A stretch of DNA of 64,000 nt from Corynebacterium sp. TAE3-ERU12 (GCF_019209905.1 NZ_JAHUTM010000001.1:930001-994000); one strand, 5' to 3'. Numbered from the stretch's first letter, positions 1 to 13,346 are shown. Translations and numbers: made by a program. The notes: generated by a model not told the origin, from the letters alone.

Positions 1-326
1 CAGGCACGGTCACGGTGGGTACGAAGGATGATTTGGCGGTTCGGACCTTGGAGGTCGATCGCGCGGTGTGGTTGCTCGATCCTGATGAGGTTACTGCTGG
101 CCCGTTGCAGGTGCAGGTTCGTGCCCATGGCCGGGCTACGGATTGCACTATCGAGGTGATTTCGGGTCCTCGTGATGAGGCCACTGGCCGTGGTGGTGCT
201 TTCCGGGTCCATGTGGCGCAGCCACTCAGCGGTATTGCCCCTGGTCAGGCGGCGGTGCTGTATCGCCCTGATGTGGCTGGTGATTATGTGGTGGCTTCGG
301 GCACTATCCGGGAGACTGCGTCGTGA
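1..326 (+). CDS. mnmA: tRNA-specific 2-thiouridylase MnmA, C-terminal part (5' end outside window)
   Basis: This frame is open from the first base and ends at TGA 324-326. The last ~108 residues match the C-terminal beta-barrel domain of MnmA/TrmU: a VTVGTKDDL motif at the start and a QAAVLYRPD segment near the end, the usual family ending. MnmA thiolates U34 of the tRNAs for Lys, Glu and Gln in the cytoplasm. The catalytic PP-loop and cysteines lie upstream of the window. The stop overlaps the GTG start of the next gene by 4 nt (GTGA), so the two are probably translationally coupled. Identification rests on the C-terminal domain only. Confidence 0.85.
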   Translation, partial: GTVTVGTKDDLAVRTLEVDRAVWLLDPDEVTAGPLQVQVRAHGRATDCTIEVISGPRDEATGRGGAFRVHVAQPLSGIAPGQAAVLYRPDVAGDYVVASGTIRETAS

Positions 327-1420
327 CGGCGTGTACGGGCCTGGGTGTTATGCCCGGCAGTGATGTGCCCGCCGCGGCGGACATTATTGGCAGTGAGTCG
401 GCGGGGGTTGTGCATCGTCCTATCCAGCCTGCCCGGGGTTTGGGGGCGGACCCGGTGGGTCGTACCTGTGCGATGTTGGTGGATTTGCCGGTGGATCGTG
501 GTCCGCGTTCGTGGCGGGTGTCGGCTTCTGCTCCGGCGGAGCATTTTTCGCGCGCGGCGATTCGGGCCCGCGATGTGCTTGCCGCGGAGGCCGATGGTTG
601 TGAGGCGGTGTGGGGCACGAATCCGGCTGTGGTGCGGTTGCCGGTGGTGGGGCCGTGGACGTTGGCGTGCGCGGTGGAGTTGGCGAATGGTCACCGGTTG
701 CTTTCCGACGCCGGCGCGGTGCGTTATCTGGCCCAGTCTCTGGCTGCGGGGGTGCAGGAGGTGGCTGCTGATATTGCGCGTCGCCATGCCGCTGAGGTGG
801 TTGTTCAGCTCGATGAGCCGCAGTTGGCGCGGGTGAGCAGTAATCAGGTCGCCGATGCTGCGCACCGCCCGGTGTTGGGCTCAGGCGGGTGGCGGGAGTC
901 CGCCGCCATCCTGCGGGAGGTCACCAGTGTGCTTGCCGACGCTGGGATCGCCACGACTATTCGCCCCGGCCAGCCGCCGACGGTGCTTCAGCAGGTTCCG
1001 GCGCCGGACCCGGATGCCGGTAGTGGGCCGGCGCCGATTTTGCCGGCGAAGGTTATCGCTGATTCTGGTGTGTCGGCGTTGTGGGTGCAGGCCGGTGAGT
1101 TGGTGGGCACCGAGGTGCTGGATGCCGTCGGTGGGCTGTACTCGGAGGGGGTTGACCTGGAGGTGGGTGTTGTTCCGCCGCAGCCGGTGAGCAGTGACCC
1201 GACCACTGGGGCGTGGGAGGTTCCCGATGAGCGGGTTTTCGCCCGGCGATTAGCCCGGATATGGGATGAATTGGGCCTGCCGCGCACGGATCTTGTTGAC
1301 CGGGTCACCATCACCCCGCAGGCTGGTTTCGCCCGTGCTGATGACCAGTATGTTGCCGCTGCGCTGGCGGCGACTCGGCGTACTGCCGAACTTATTGGCC
1401 GGGCCGCTGGTGACCTGTAG
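323..1420 (+). CDS. MetE-like (cobalamin-independent methionine synthase C-terminal fold) protein
   Basis: A 365-residue protein from GTG 323, overlapping the mnmA stop. It resembles the short actinobacterial proteins annotated as methionine synthase, vitamin-B12 independent, that follow mnmA in corynebacteria and mycobacteria. Visible family-like parts are a VVGPWTLACAVEL segment (around residues 110-122), VVVQLDEPQL (around 157-166) and the closing RVTITPQAGFARADDQYV, which mimics the C-terminal barrel end of MetE. It is about half of full MetE length (about 750 residues). The His-Cys-Cys zinc ligands of genuine MetE are not evident: only four cysteines, none in the expected motif. Methionine synthesis is therefore doubtful; it may be a degenerate paralogue of unknown role. 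Confidence 0.65.
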   Translation: MTACTGLGVMPGSDVPAAADIIGSESAGVVHRPIQPARGLGADPVGRTCAMLVDLPVDRGPRSWRVSASAPAEHFSRAAIRARDVLAAEADGCEAVWGTNPAVVRLPVVGPWTLACAVELANGHRLLSDAGAVRYLAQSLAAGVQEVAADIARRHAAEVVVQLDEPQLARVSSNQVADAAHRPVLGSGGWRESAAILREVTSVLADAGIATTIRPGQPPTVLQQVPAPDPDAGSGPAPILPAKVIADSGVSALWVQAGELVGTEVLDAVGGLYSEGVDLEVGVVPPQPVSSDPTTGAWEVPDERVFARRLARIWDELGLPRTDLVDRVTITPQAGFARADDQYVAAALAATRRTAELIGRAAGDL

Positions 1421-1463
1421 GGAACGACCGGTAGGCGATAACCAGTAGGCAATAATTGTGGGC

Positions 1464-3667
1464 ATGTACCAACGTGTCTCCTCCGCCCTGCTGGGCAGCA
1501 CCCGTCGAGCCTGGCTGACAATTATGGCCTGGCTCGTTATTGCGGGCGTTGTTGTTATTGCCGCCCCACCGATTGGTGAGGTGCAGGGCAATGAGGTTGG
1601 GGGAGCCCCCTCTGGTACCCCGTCCCAGGTCGCCGCCCGCGAACTCGATGAGGCTTTCGGAGACCGGGATAGCAATGGCGCCCCACCAGCCATCATCACC
1701 ATTAGCGGGGACACGCAGGCCAGCACCACATCGGCGGCTGCGGCTGTCATCGGCGCCCTGGAGGACAGTTCGGCGGTGAGCAAGGTGGTCAGCCACCTAT
1801 GCGCCGACCCGAGCAGCGGATTACGCCCCGGCCCGCAGTGCATTCCCGCCCCGCCTGAGGGCACCGTGGCCGCCGATGGGCGCACGCTGACGGTAACCGC
1901 ACTGATGGCATTGCCGCCGGGGGCTGATGGGTTCACCGAAGCTATCGCGCAGTTGCGTACCACCACCGCGCAGGCAGCAGAGGCCGCCGCAGCGGGTACG
2001 ACAACTCATCTCACTGGCCCGGCGGGGGTGGCCAATGACCTCACCCAGGCGTTTTCGGAGGCCGACTGGGTGCTGGGGCTGACCACCATTGTGTTGGTGC
2101 TGGTCATTTTGTTGGCGGTGTATCGCTCCCCGGTATTGGCGGTGCTGCCGCTGGTTGCCGTTGCGGTGGCCCTGATGGTGGCCAATGCCGTTGCAGCGGT
2201 GGCGGCCGAGGCCGGTTTTGTGGAGGTCACCGCCCAGTCCACCTCGATTCTGACGGTGCTGCTTTTTGGCGTCGGCACGGACTACGCACTCATTATTAAC
2301 GCCCGCTACCGGGAGGAATTGGCCACCCACCAGCGCCGCCAGGAGGCCATGATTGCGGCTATGGGGCGGGCCGGTTCGGCGCTGGCATCGTCGGCAGGCA
2401 CCATTGTGCTGGCCCTCTTGGCGTTGCTGGCGGCTACTACTCCGGTGCTGCGCGGCTTCGGCCCGTATTTTGCCATCGGAGTGGCGGTGATGGTCACGGT
2501 GGCGTTTTCCCTATTGCCCGCATTGCTGGTGGTCCTCGGCGATGCCGTGTTCTGGCCGGGCGGCCGGGCTAAGGCGGTCGCCCGCGCGCAGCACCACAGC
2601 CTGTGGTCGCGGATCGCCGCTGGTATTGACCGCGCCCCGGCAAAAATCCTGGCCGGCTCGTTAGCCCTGCTCATCGCCCTGTGCGGTGGCCTCTTCGCTT
2701 TCACAGAGAGCTACGACATTGTCTCTGGGCTGCGTGTGGAATCTGATGCAAAGGCTGGCCGCGAGGTCATTGCTGAGCACATCGCGCCGGGCGAGGTGGC
2801 ACCTGAGCAGCTACTGGTCACCACCCAGGGCGCTGCTTTGAGCGAGGATGCGTTGGTTGCCGCTGGTGATGTTGCCGCTGAAACACACCCCGGGCTTATT
2901 GACCGGGTTGCGGTGGCCCCTGGGGCGTCGGTCAGTGCGGATGGCACGGTGGGTCGGGTGCGCATGGTGCTGGCGACAGACCCGTACTCCAATCAGGCCA
3001 TGGATAGTGTGGCCGAGGCCAGCGCCGCATATGGGCAGGCGCTTGTCGACGCTGGTATCGACACCTCAGTGGTTGCGGCCGGTAATGCGGGGGAGAACCG
3101 GGATATCCGCGCCAGTGTGCACCGCGACCTGCTCGTATTGCTGCCGTTATTGCTGGTAGTTGTCGGTGCGGTACTTGGTGTGTTGCTGCGTTCGGCTTTG
3201 GCGCCGCTGTACCTGATGGCGCTGCAGGCTGTGGGGTATGCCGCGACGATGGGGGCCACTGTTATCGCCGCCATCATCATTGGTGGGGACAGTGGCATAG
3301 GTGCCCAGGTGCCGGCCTATGTGTTGGTTTTCACCATTGCTTTGGGCGTGGACTACACCATTTTCGTCATGGCTCGGTATCGTCAGGCGCTTGCCGATAA
3401 ACCCAGTCGGGCGGCATTGCAGGAGGCGATCACGACCACTGGTGGGGTGGTGTCATCGGCTGGTCTTATCCTGGCCGCGACTTTTTCCGTATTAACGGTG
3501 ATGCCGATCCGGGAACTGTTCCAGTTCGGTATCGCCATGGCTATCGGCATCCTGTTGGACACATTCATCATCCGGCCACTGACCGTGCCTGCCATTGTGC
3601 GGTTGCTGGGGGATAAGGCGCTGTGGCCGTCGGAAAGCCCGCACCCGCAGTCGGCCGCGACGTCGAC

Positions 3668-3671
<4 letters not shown>
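1464..3671 (+). CDS. MMPL/RND-family membrane transporter
   Basis: A 735-residue polytopic protein with the duplicated RND layout: a TM helix near residues 10-35, a large extracytoplasmic loop, five TM helices (about 190-360), a sixth near 385, then a second loop and a last block of five helices (about 545-715). Both halves carry the Asp-Tyr pair of MmpL proton relays (GVGTDYALIINARYR and ALGVDYTIFVMARYR). Corynebacterial MMPL proteins export mycolic-acid-containing glycolipids or related envelope lipids; the substrate here cannot be told. I prefer ATG 1464 because AATAAT at 1451-1456 sits 7 nt upstream, suggesting a leaderless message; an in-frame GTG at 1458 is the alternative. Its 3' end overlaps the convergent exonuclease gene by 4 nt. 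Confidence 0.85.
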
Positions 3672-6509
<2,838 letters not shown>

Positions 6510-6531
6510 TCCAACCAGCCGGATACGCACT

Positions 6532-6585
6532 CACGCCCGCCGCGGTTGCCTCGTCGATAATGACGGGGCCACCGCAGCGGGCGTG
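6532..6585. terminator. Bidirectional terminator between ligA and glgP
   Basis: A 15-nt inverted repeat with one mismatch (arms 6532-6546 and 6571-6585, CACGCCCGC...GCGGT) surrounds a 24-nt loop between two convergent genes. There is no clear T-run, so termination efficiency is uncertain. Confidence 0.6.
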
Positions 6586-6603
6586 TGTGGGGCGAGGTGT
6601 GGT

Positions 6604-8952
6604 TTAGATAGCCGTTGGGCTGATCTTCCACACCTCATTGGCGTAGTCGCTGATGGTGCGGTCAGAGGAGAACCGGCCAGAGCGGATGATGTTGATGAAG
6701 CACTTGCGTGCCCAGGCCATCTCATCGCGGTAATCCTCGGCCATGCGGTCGCGGGTGTCGCGGTAGTCCGCGAAATCACCCAGCACATACCACTGGTCAT
6801 CGCTGAGCAGCGAGGCCTTGAGGTCGTTGAACATGCCGGTGCCGCCGTCGGAGAAAGTACCGTCGGTAAGCGTATCCAGCACGCGCTTGAGCCCCGGAAT
6901 CTGCTCGTAAAGGGCAAACGGATTATGGTTCGCGCGCAGCTGCGGCAGCTCCTCTTCGCGGGCGCCGAAAATATAGGCGTTCTCGTCGCCAACAGCCTCA
7001 TGGATTTCGACATTGGCGCCATCGAGAGTGCCCAAGGTCAGCGCACCGTTCATCATGAACTTCATATTGCCGGTACCCGAGGCTTCCTTACCGGCAGTGG
7101 AGATCTGCTCGGAGATATCAGCGGCGGGAATAATGCGCTCGGCGGGGGAGACGTTGTAGTTCTCCACGAACACCACCTTGAGCTTGTCGCCTACGGCGGG
7201 GTCATTATTGACCAGCTCGGCTATCTCATTGATGAACTTGATGATCGCCTTAGCCCGGAAATAGCCCGGGGCGGCCTTCGCGCCGAAAATAGCCACCCGC
7301 GGCACCACATCCAGCTCCGGGTTTTCCTTCATCCGGAAGTACAAATCCAGCAAGTACAAGGCGTTGAGCAGCTGGCGCTTGTACTCGTGGAGGCGCTTAA
7401 TCTGGGCGTCGTAAATAGCGTCGGTGGGCACCTGCACGCCCTGACGATCCAAGATCCAGTCGGCGAACGCGGCCTTATTGGCCTGCTTGATATCGATGAG
7501 TTCGCGCAGCACATCCTCATCATCGGCGAAGCGTTCCAGCTCGGTGAGCTTATCGAGGTCAGTGACCCACTCGTCGGAACCGCACAGGCGGGTAAGCAAT
7601 GCCCGCAGCCGCGGGTTGCACTGGTTGAGCCAGCGGCGCGGGGTCACACCATTGGTCTTGTTATTGAAACGCTCCGGCCACAGATCGTGCCATTCCTTGA
7701 GCGTCTCGCGCTTAATGATCTCGGTATGCAGCGCGGCCACGCCATTAATCGAGAAGGAGGTGTAGCAGGCAATCCAAGCCATGTGGATACGGCCATTGGA
7801 AATCGGCGCCAAGTAATCAATGGTGGCGTGGTCGACGCCGCGCTCAGCCAGATCAATGCGGAAGCGGCGGTCGATTTCCTGGGTGATCTCCAGCACCCGG
7901 CGGAACAGGCGCTCGAAAATGGAGAACTCCCAGGTCTCCAGGGCCTCAGCCAGCACGGTGTGGTTGGTGTAGGCGAAGGTCTTGGAGGTGACTTCCCACG
8001 CATCCTCCCAGCTCATGTGGTGCTCATCGAGCAGGATGCGCATCAGCTCGGGAATGGCAAGCACCGGGTGGGTGTCGTTGAGCTGAATGCAGTTGTACTT
8101 GTGGAAATCGCGCAGGTCATCACCGTGCTCGGCGATGTACTCGTCGACCATCTGCTGCAGCGAGGCAGAAACGAAGAAGTACTGCTGGCGAACGCGCAGC
8201 ACCTTGCCCTCGTAGGTCGAATCATTCGGGTACAACACGCGGCACAGGTCGTGCACACGTTCGCGTTCGACGATGGCGTCGGTAAAGCGCTGCGAGTTGA
8301 AGGCGTCATAGTCGAATTCGCGCATCGGCTCGGAGTTCCACAGCCGCAGCGTATTGACATTATCGGTGCCATAACCGGTAATCGGCATGTCATAGGGCAC
8401 CGCGCGCACCACAAGATCGTCGAACCGCACAATCCGGTAAGACTCCTCCCGGCGCACGACGAAGGGGTAGCCCTCCTCCATCCACGGGTCGGGGTGCTCG
8501 TCCTGGAAACCATCTTCGAAAGTCTGGCGGAACAGGCCATAGCGGTAGAGAATGCCGTAGCCGTTGACCGGCAAATCCTGAGTGGCGCAGGAGTCGAGGA
8601 AGCAGGCGGCCAGGCGACCCAGGCCACCATTGCCCAAAGCAGCGTCGTGCTCCGATTCGAGCACATCGGTGATGTCATGGCCGAAGGAGGCAACTGCCTC
8701 GCGGGCCTCATCAAGGCGGTCCAGGTTGAGCAGATTATTCAACAAAGCGCGGCCCATGAGGAACTCGGCGGAGAAATAATGCTGCCGACGAGTCTGGGCA
8801 TAAGCGCGGTTTGTGCGCTCCCAGTTTTCAGCCAATTCGTCGACGACGACACCAGAGAGCCCCGACCAGAACTCTGTTTCGGTCGCGGTCTGCGGGGTAC
8901 GGCCGGACTCGGCCCGAACATGGGAACCGAGGCGGTCAGTAAAGCTCGTCAC
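6604..8952 (-). CDS. glgP: Glycogen/maltodextrin phosphorylase
   Basis: A 782-residue GT35 phosphorylase that releases glucose-1-phosphate from glycogen or maltodextrin. Seen: substrate and active-site regions NGGLGRLAACFLDS, the NDTHP block, and the PLP-binding region KEASGTGNMKFMMNGALTL containing the Schiff-base lysine. The length is close to E. coli MalP (797). It starts at GTG 8952 with AAGGAG 6 nt upstream on the minus strand. It is transcribed towards ligA and probably monocistronic, since the next upstream gene starts its own reading 98 bp away. C. glutamicum has two such enzymes (GlgP, MalP); which orthologue this is cannot be decided here. Confidence 0.95.
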   Translation of the reverse strand: MTSFTDRLGSHVRAESGRTPQTATETEFWSGLSGVVVDELAENWERTNRAYAQTRRQHYFSAEFLMGRALLNNLLNLDRLDEAREAVASFGHDITDVLESEHDAALGNGGLGRLAACFLDSCATQDLPVNGYGILYRYGLFRQTFEDGFQDEHPDPWMEEGYPFVVRREESYRIVRFDDLVVRAVPYDMPITGYGTDNVNTLRLWNSEPMREFDYDAFNSQRFTDAIVERERVHDLCRVLYPNDSTYEGKVLRVRQQYFFVSASLQQMVDEYIAEHGDDLRDFHKYNCIQLNDTHPVLAIPELMRILLDEHHMSWEDAWEVTSKTFAYTNHTVLAEALETWEFSIFERLFRRVLEITQEIDRRFRIDLAERGVDHATIDYLAPISNGRIHMAWIACYTSFSINGVAALHTEIIKRETLKEWHDLWPERFNNKTNGVTPRRWLNQCNPRLRALLTRLCGSDEWVTDLDKLTELERFADDEDVLRELIDIKQANKAAFADWILDRQGVQVPTDAIYDAQIKRLHEYKRQLLNALYLLDLYFRMKENPELDVVPRVAIFGAKAAPGYFRAKAIIKFINEIAELVNNDPAVGDKLKVVFVENYNVSPAERIIPAADISEQISTAGKEASGTGNMKFMMNGALTLGTLDGANVEIHEAVGDENAYIFGAREEELPQLRANHNPFALYEQIPGLKRVLDTLTDGTFSDGGTGMFNDLKASLLSDDQWYVLGDFADYRDTRDRMAEDYRDEMAWARKCFINIIRSGRFSSDRTISDYANEVWKISPTAI

Positions 8953-9050
8953 AGCACACTCCTTGCATTTGAATAACCGTGCACATTGACCTTACCGTCG
9001 GCACGCCGTGCTCGCGGAGCGGGCCGGGCAAGCCACCAGGAGCAGGGCAG

Positions 9051-9713
9051 CTAATCGACGATCGCGCCGATAATGGTGCCCAAATCGCCGAGGTGCTGCA
9101 CCTCGCAGGGCAAGAAATCCGGCCCGCCGGGGCGGCCAATAATCAACACCCGGTCATTGCCCATTGGGGCGGCGGCCAGGGAAGATTCCATCACCGTCCA
9201 CGAATCCGGAATCCAGTCCTCGGCCTCGGCATCCAACCCCCGCGGAGAATCCACCGGCGGCTCGGACAGCACCCGGCCATCATCTTCCGGAGACGCCGAG
9301 GACGCAGCAAGACGCCGGGTGCCAACGTCATCATGATCGAGCACAATCGCCCACCCAGCCGTCATTGTGCGCGGCAACGCATCAACAAAAGCCTGTAGGG
9401 CGCGCTTAGGCTGGCGACGGTCGCCGGCCAACTCAGCGAGCATCCGGGTCTCGCCGCGACGGTTGGTGGTTCCCGAATACGGCCGGATGGAATCAACCTC
9501 GATATCCCCCACAGACCGGGCTGCACTAATCAGCGCATCCGGGGGAGTAGGGGTCTCCAGGTCCACCACAATATCGTCGACGACAGTGCGATCCTCGTGA
9601 TAAGCGATTACGTCGACGCTGCGGATGTCACCACCTGCCTCGCCCAGTGCAGCTGCCAAAAAGCCCAGGGAACCCGGGACATCGGGCAGCAGGACACGAA
9701 GTAAGTAGGTCAT
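9051..9713 (-). CDS. ACT-domain-containing protein
   Basis: A 220-residue soluble protein. The first ~75 residues form an ACT domain (LLRVLLPDVPGSLGFLAAAL with the conserved Pro-Gly-Ser-Leu turn, then DIRSVDVI), a fold that binds amino acids. The remaining ~145 residues include a WAIVLDHDD segment and a RVLIIGRPGG segment but no recognised catalytic motif. A gene of this kind sits beside gatC in other corynebacteria (recollection). It may sense an amino acid. Start ATG 9713: CATCAT on the minus strand lies 7 nt upstream, which would fit a leaderless start, but there is no good ribosome site. Confidence 0.75.
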   Translation of the reverse strand: MTYLLRVLLPDVPGSLGFLAAALGEAGGDIRSVDVIAYHEDRTVVDDIVVDLETPTPPDALISAARSVGDIEVDSIRPYSGTTNRRGETRMLAELAGDRRQPKRALQAFVDALPRTMTAGWAIVLDHDDVGTRRLAASSASPEDDGRVLSEPPVDSPRGLDAEAEDWIPDSWTVMESSLAAAPMGNDRVLIIGRPGGPDFLPCEVQHLGDLGTIIGAIVD

Positions 9714-9955
9714 GGCGGTAATGATGCTCGCCTTTCATTGCGTCGGAAACGCCGAAAGATGGCGTATGTGTAAACACTCTTCTCAATAACGTGTTGGGCC
9801 CCACGCATTGTTCCCGACCGGCGCGGCGCTGTCTGCTACGGCCCCTAAGACGTGGGGGAGTAACGCCGCGCGGCCCCCGATACAACCGCGCCGCCGCCAA
9901 GCGGGCTACCCTCTATTGGCAGATCCGCTACCCAAATAAAGGAAAGGGGTCCCGC
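9714..9955. other. Divergent intergenic region before gatC
   Basis: 242 bp between the divergent ACT-domain gene and gatC. I see no further gene. It must hold the gatCA promoter, but no unambiguous pair of boxes stands out. A GGAAAGG ribosome site lies at 9941-9947. Confidence 0.5.
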
Positions 9956-10255
9956 GTGCCCGCCATTTCGCGCGATGAGGTCGCCCACCTCGCACGTTTG
10001 TCCCGCCTGGCGCTGACCGAGGCTGAACTCGAGGAGTTCGCCGGCCAGATTGACGGCATTATTAACCATGTCCAGCAGGTCCAGGAGGTCGCCGCGGCCG
10101 ATGTGGAGCCGATGAGCCACCCCTCCTCCCTGTCCGGAGTGATGCGTGAGGACGAAATTAAGCCCACGCTCACCGCTGAGCAGGCACTCGACCAAGCCCC
10201 ATCGGTCGAGCAGGACCGCTTCGAGGTGCCGCAGATCCTGGGCGAGGAGGAATAA
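9956..10255 (+). CDS. gatC: Asp-tRNA(Asn)/Glu-tRNA(Gln) amidotransferase subunit C
   Basis: A 99-residue GatC that clamps GatA and GatB in the transamidosome. It shows the family start [17 protein letters not shown] and the central Asp-rich VEPMSHP segment. The upstream frame is open but GTG 9956 follows a GGAAAGG ribosome site at 9941 and gives the standard GatC length. It is followed after 2 nt by gatA, so the two form an operon; gatB is about 6 kb downstream, as in C. glutamicum. Confidence 0.95.
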   Translation: MPAISRDEVAHLARLSRLALTEAELEEFAGQIDGIINHVQQVQEVAAADVEPMSHPSSLSGVMREDEIKPTLTAEQALDQAPSVEQDRFEVPQILGEEE

Positions 10256-10257
10256 CC

Positions 10258-11766
10258 ATGTCGGATAACAACTACCTGTACTCCGCAGTCGCCGATGACC
10301 CGATCCTCGGCCTGACTGCCGCAGAGCTCGCCGAGAAAATCCACTCCCGCGAGCTGACCTCCGTAGCAGTCACCGAAGCGTTCTTGCAGCGCATCGCTGA
10401 TGCCGACGACGATGTTCACGCCTTCTTGCACGTTGGCGCCGAGGAAGCCCTCGCTGCTGCCCGCGCGGTTGATGAGGCACTGGATAAGGGCGAAGCCCCG
10501 GCTTCTGCGCTTGCCGGTGTGCCGCTGGCATTGAAGGACGTCTTCACCACCACCGACGCCCCCACCACCTGTGGTTCGAAAATGCTCGAGGGCTACCTCA
10601 GCCCCTACGACGCCACGGTGACGAAGAAACTCCGTGAAGCCGGCATCCCGATTTTGGGTAAGACCAATATGGATGAGTTCGCCATGGGCTCCTCCACGGA
10701 AAACTCGGCTTTTGGTGCCACCAAGAACCCGTGGGACCTGCAGCGCACCCCGGGTGGTTCCGGTGGCGGCTCCGCAGCGGCCCTGGCTGCCGCGATGGCG
10801 CCGCTGGCGATCGGTACCGACACTGGCGGCTCGATCCGTCAGCCCGCCGCGCTGACCAATACCGTCGGCGTGAAGCCCACCTACGGCACCGTCTCCCGGT
10901 ATGGCCTGGTCGCCTGCGCTTCCTCCCTGGACCAAGGCGGACCCACGGCGCGCACGGTGCTCGACACCGCGCTGCTCCACGAGATCATCGCCGGCCACGA
11001 TGACAACGACTCCACCTCCACCAATCAGCCGATCGCCGATGTTGTTGCCGGCGCCCGCAAGGGCGCGCAAGGCGACCTCACGGGCGTGAAGATCGGTGTT
11101 GTGAAGCAGTTCGACCGCGATGGCTACCAGGACGGTGTGCTGGAGAGCTTCCACAAGGCGGTGGAGGATCTTAAGGCCGCAGGTGCACAAATCACCGAGG
11201 TTGATTGCCCCAATTTCGACCACGCCCTGTCCGCCTACTACCTGATTCTGCCCTGTGAAGTCAGCTCCAACCTGGCCCGCTTCGATGGCATGCGCTACGG
11301 CAACCGCGCCAGCGATGACGGCAAGCACTCCGCAGAACAGGTGATGGCCGCTACCCGCGCCGAAGGCTTCGGTGATGAGGTCAAGCGCCGCATCATGATT
11401 GGTACCTACGCGCTGTCGGTGGGCTACTACGACGCCTACTACATCCAGGCCCAGCGCATCCGTACCCTCATCCAGCAGGACTTCGACCGCGCCTTCGAGC
11501 AGGTCGACGTGCTGATTTCCCCGACCACCCCGACCACCGCCTTCCAGCTGGGCGAAAAGGTCGACGACCCGCTGAGCATGTACATGTTCGACCTGTGCAC
11601 GCTGCCGCTGAACCTGGCAGGCATGTGCGGTATGAGCGTGCCGTCCCAGCGGGCCAGCGATACCGGCCTGCCCACCGGATTGCAGATCATGGCCCCGCGC
11701 CACGGCGACGACCGGCTCTACCGCGTCGGCGCTGCCTACGAGAAGGTGCGCGGCGACGTGAACTAG
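10258..11766 (+). CDS. gatA: Asp-tRNA(Asn)/Glu-tRNA(Gln) amidotransferase subunit A
   Basis: A 502-residue amidase-signature protein that frees ammonia from glutamine for GatB. The Ser-cisSer-Lys catalytic set is visible: Lys in [10 protein letters not shown], the glycine/serine-rich [13 protein letters not shown], and [13 protein letters not shown] carrying the nucleophilic Ser. Starts at ATG 10258, 2 nt after gatC. Together with gatB this means Gln-tRNA(Gln) is made indirectly. A hairpin follows the stop. Confidence 0.97.
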   Translation: MSDNNYLYSAVADDPILGLTAAELAEKIHSRELTSVAVTEAFLQRIADADDDVHAFLHVGAEEALAAARAVDEALDKGEAPASALAGVPLALKDVFTTTDAPTTCGSKMLEGYLSPYDATVTKKLREAGIPILGKTNMDEFAMGSSTENSAFGATKNPWDLQRTPGGSGGGSAAALAAAMAPLAIGTDTGGSIRQPAALTNTVGVKPTYGTVSRYGLVACASSLDQGGPTARTVLDTALLHEIIAGHDDNDSTSTNQPIADVVAGARKGAQGDLTGVKIGVVKQFDRDGYQDGVLESFHKAVEDLKAAGAQITEVDCPNFDHALSAYYLILPCEVSSNLARFDGMRYGNRASDDGKHSAEQVMAATRAEGFGDEVKRRIMIGTYALSVGYYDAYYIQAQRIRTLIQQDFDRAFEQVDVLISPTTPTTAFQLGEKVDDPLSMYMFDLCTLPLNLAGMCGMSVPSQRASDTGLPTGLQIMAPRHGDDRLYRVGAAYEKVRGDVN

Positions 11767-11794
11767 ACCCGCCTGCGGGGTTTGGGCGCATCCA

Positions 11795-11828
11795 CACCGG
11801 GGTTGGCAGATAGCTGCCAGCCCCGGTG
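11795..11828 (+). terminator. Terminator downstream of gatA
   Basis: Near-perfect hairpin, CACCGGGG-T-TGGCAG paired with CTGCCA-G-CCCCGGTG around a 4-nt loop, 28 bp after the gatA stop. The T-tract is weak. Confidence 0.7.
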
Positions 11829-11924
11829 CGCGTGTTTATGGGCTGCTTTGGGGGTGTTCGGTTCGGCGGGGTCTCAGCCACCGCAACCGATTTATCAGTT
11901 CGATAAGGGTGTAGCGTCTTCACC

Positions 11925-13346
11925 GTGGTCCAGGACAACACCCCACCTAGCGCCCAGCACAGCGATGACTACCTGCCTTTAAAACAGGCCTGGCTAGCCA
12001 TCATCCCGCTATGCACCGCCTTCTTCATGATCCTGCTGGACCAAACCATCGTCGCGGTTGCCACCCCGGACATTATGACCAGCCTCGGGGCGGACTATAA
12101 CGAAGTCATCTGGGTCACCAGCGCCTTCTTACTCACCTACGCTGTTCCGTTGCTTGTTATGGGCCGACTCGGCGACCAGTTCGGCCAAAAACGCATTTTC
12201 CAGACCGGCGTCGCGCTGTTCACGATCGCTTCGCTGTGCTGTGGGCTTGCCCCCACCGTGGAAATGCTCATCATCGCCCGCGCCCTCCAAGGCCTCGGCG
12301 CGTCCATGATTTCGCCGCAGTCGCTGTCAATCATCACCCGCGTTTTCGCCCCGGAATCGCGCGGTCCCGCAATGGGCATGTGGGGAACAGTCGCCGGCCT
12401 TGCCGCACTGTCTGGGCCCATCCTCGGCGGGGTGATCGTCACCGGCCTTACCTGGCATTGGATCTTCTTCATTAACGTGCCCGTCGGGCTTGCCTGCGTG
12501 CTGATGGCCGCGAAATTTGTGCCCAACCTGCCGGGAGTCTCCCGCAGTTTCGACATCCCCAGCATCGTGGTGTCCTTAATCGCGATGAGCCTGTTGGTCT
12601 TTGGACTCCAACAAGGACAAGGCGCCGACTGGGCACTGTGGGTATGGCTGCTGATTATCGGCGGCATCGGGCTGGTTGCAGTATTTGTGTGGTTGCAGGC
12701 CACCGCTTCGCGGCGGGAAGTCGAAGCGCTGGTGCCGCTGCGCCTATTTGCCAACTCCAACTTCTCCCGCGGCTCATTTTCCATCGCCACGATGGGCTTC
12801 GCCGTGGCTTCCAATGCGCTGCCGATCATGATCTACCTGCAGCGTTTTGAACACACCAGCGCCCTGACCGCAGGTTTGCTCATCGCCCCAATGGCGATCG
12901 TCTCCGGTCTGCTCGCACCGCTCGTCGGCAAGCTTATTGGCCGCATTCGGCCACGGGTGCTGTCCATGTTCGGTTTCGCCATGATGGTTGCCGGGCATAT
13001 CGCACTGTGGGCAGTGATGCGCCCCGATATGCCGCTCTGGGCGATCCCGGTGGCCAGCGTGCTGCTTGGTTTCGGCAATGGTTGCGTCTGGGCCCCGAAC
13101 TCGACCACCACAATGGGCAATATCGCCCGCGATGTGGTCGGCGCTGCCTCCGGTGTGTACAACACAGCCCGGCAAGTCGGTGCTGTCTTAGGCTCGGCGG
13201 CGACAGCGGCGTTTATTCAGTGGCGCGAAGCAGCAGGCGCTGGCAGTGAATTACTCGGCCAAGCACTGCTGATGCAGGCCGTCATCCTGGTGCTGGGTTT
13301 TGTCGCGGTAGCCGGATTTCGGCCCAATACGTCGGAAAGCCCCTAA
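11925..13346 (+). CDS. MFS drug exporter, DHA2 (14-TM) family
   Basis: A 473-residue transporter. Motif D1 is LDQTIVAVATPDI in TM1 (~residues 33-45), motif A is GRLGDQFGQKR in the 2-3 loop, and motif C is the Gly-Pro-rich GPILGGVIV in TM5, marking proton-driven drug/H+ antiporters. About 14 hydrophobic segments fit the DHA2 group. The substrate is unknown. GTG 11925 is preceded by TAGCGT (11912-11917) exactly 7 nt upstream, supporting a leaderless start. It overlaps the convergent gene at its 3' end by 4 nt, so no terminator lies between them. Confidence 0.9.
   Translation: MVQDNTPPSAQHSDDYLPLKQAWLAIIPLCTAFFMILLDQTIVAVATPDIMTSLGADYNEVIWVTSAFLLTYAVPLLVMGRLGDQFGQKRIFQTGVALFTIASLCCGLAPTVEMLIIARALQGLGASMISPQSLSIITRVFAPESRGPAMGMWGTVAGLAALSGPILGGVIVTGLTWHWIFFINVPVGLACVLMAAKFVPNLPGVSRSFDIPSIVVSLIAMSLLVFGLQQGQGADWALWVWLLIIGGIGLVAVFVWLQATASRREVEALVPLRLFANSNFSRGSFSIATMGFAVASNALPIMIYLQRFEHTSALTAGLLIAPMAIVSGLLAPLVGKLIGRIRPRVLSMFGFAMMVAGHIALWAVMRPDMPLWAIPVASVLLGFGNGCVWAPNSTTTMGNIARDVVGAASGVYNTARQVGAVLGSAATAAFIQWREAAGAGSELLGQALLMQAVILVLGFVAVAGFRPNTSESP

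Noticed and set aside
9928..11703. A 591-codon frame antisense to gatC-gatA
   Set aside because: Gly/Val/His-rich translation without homology, exactly opposite well-identified genes.
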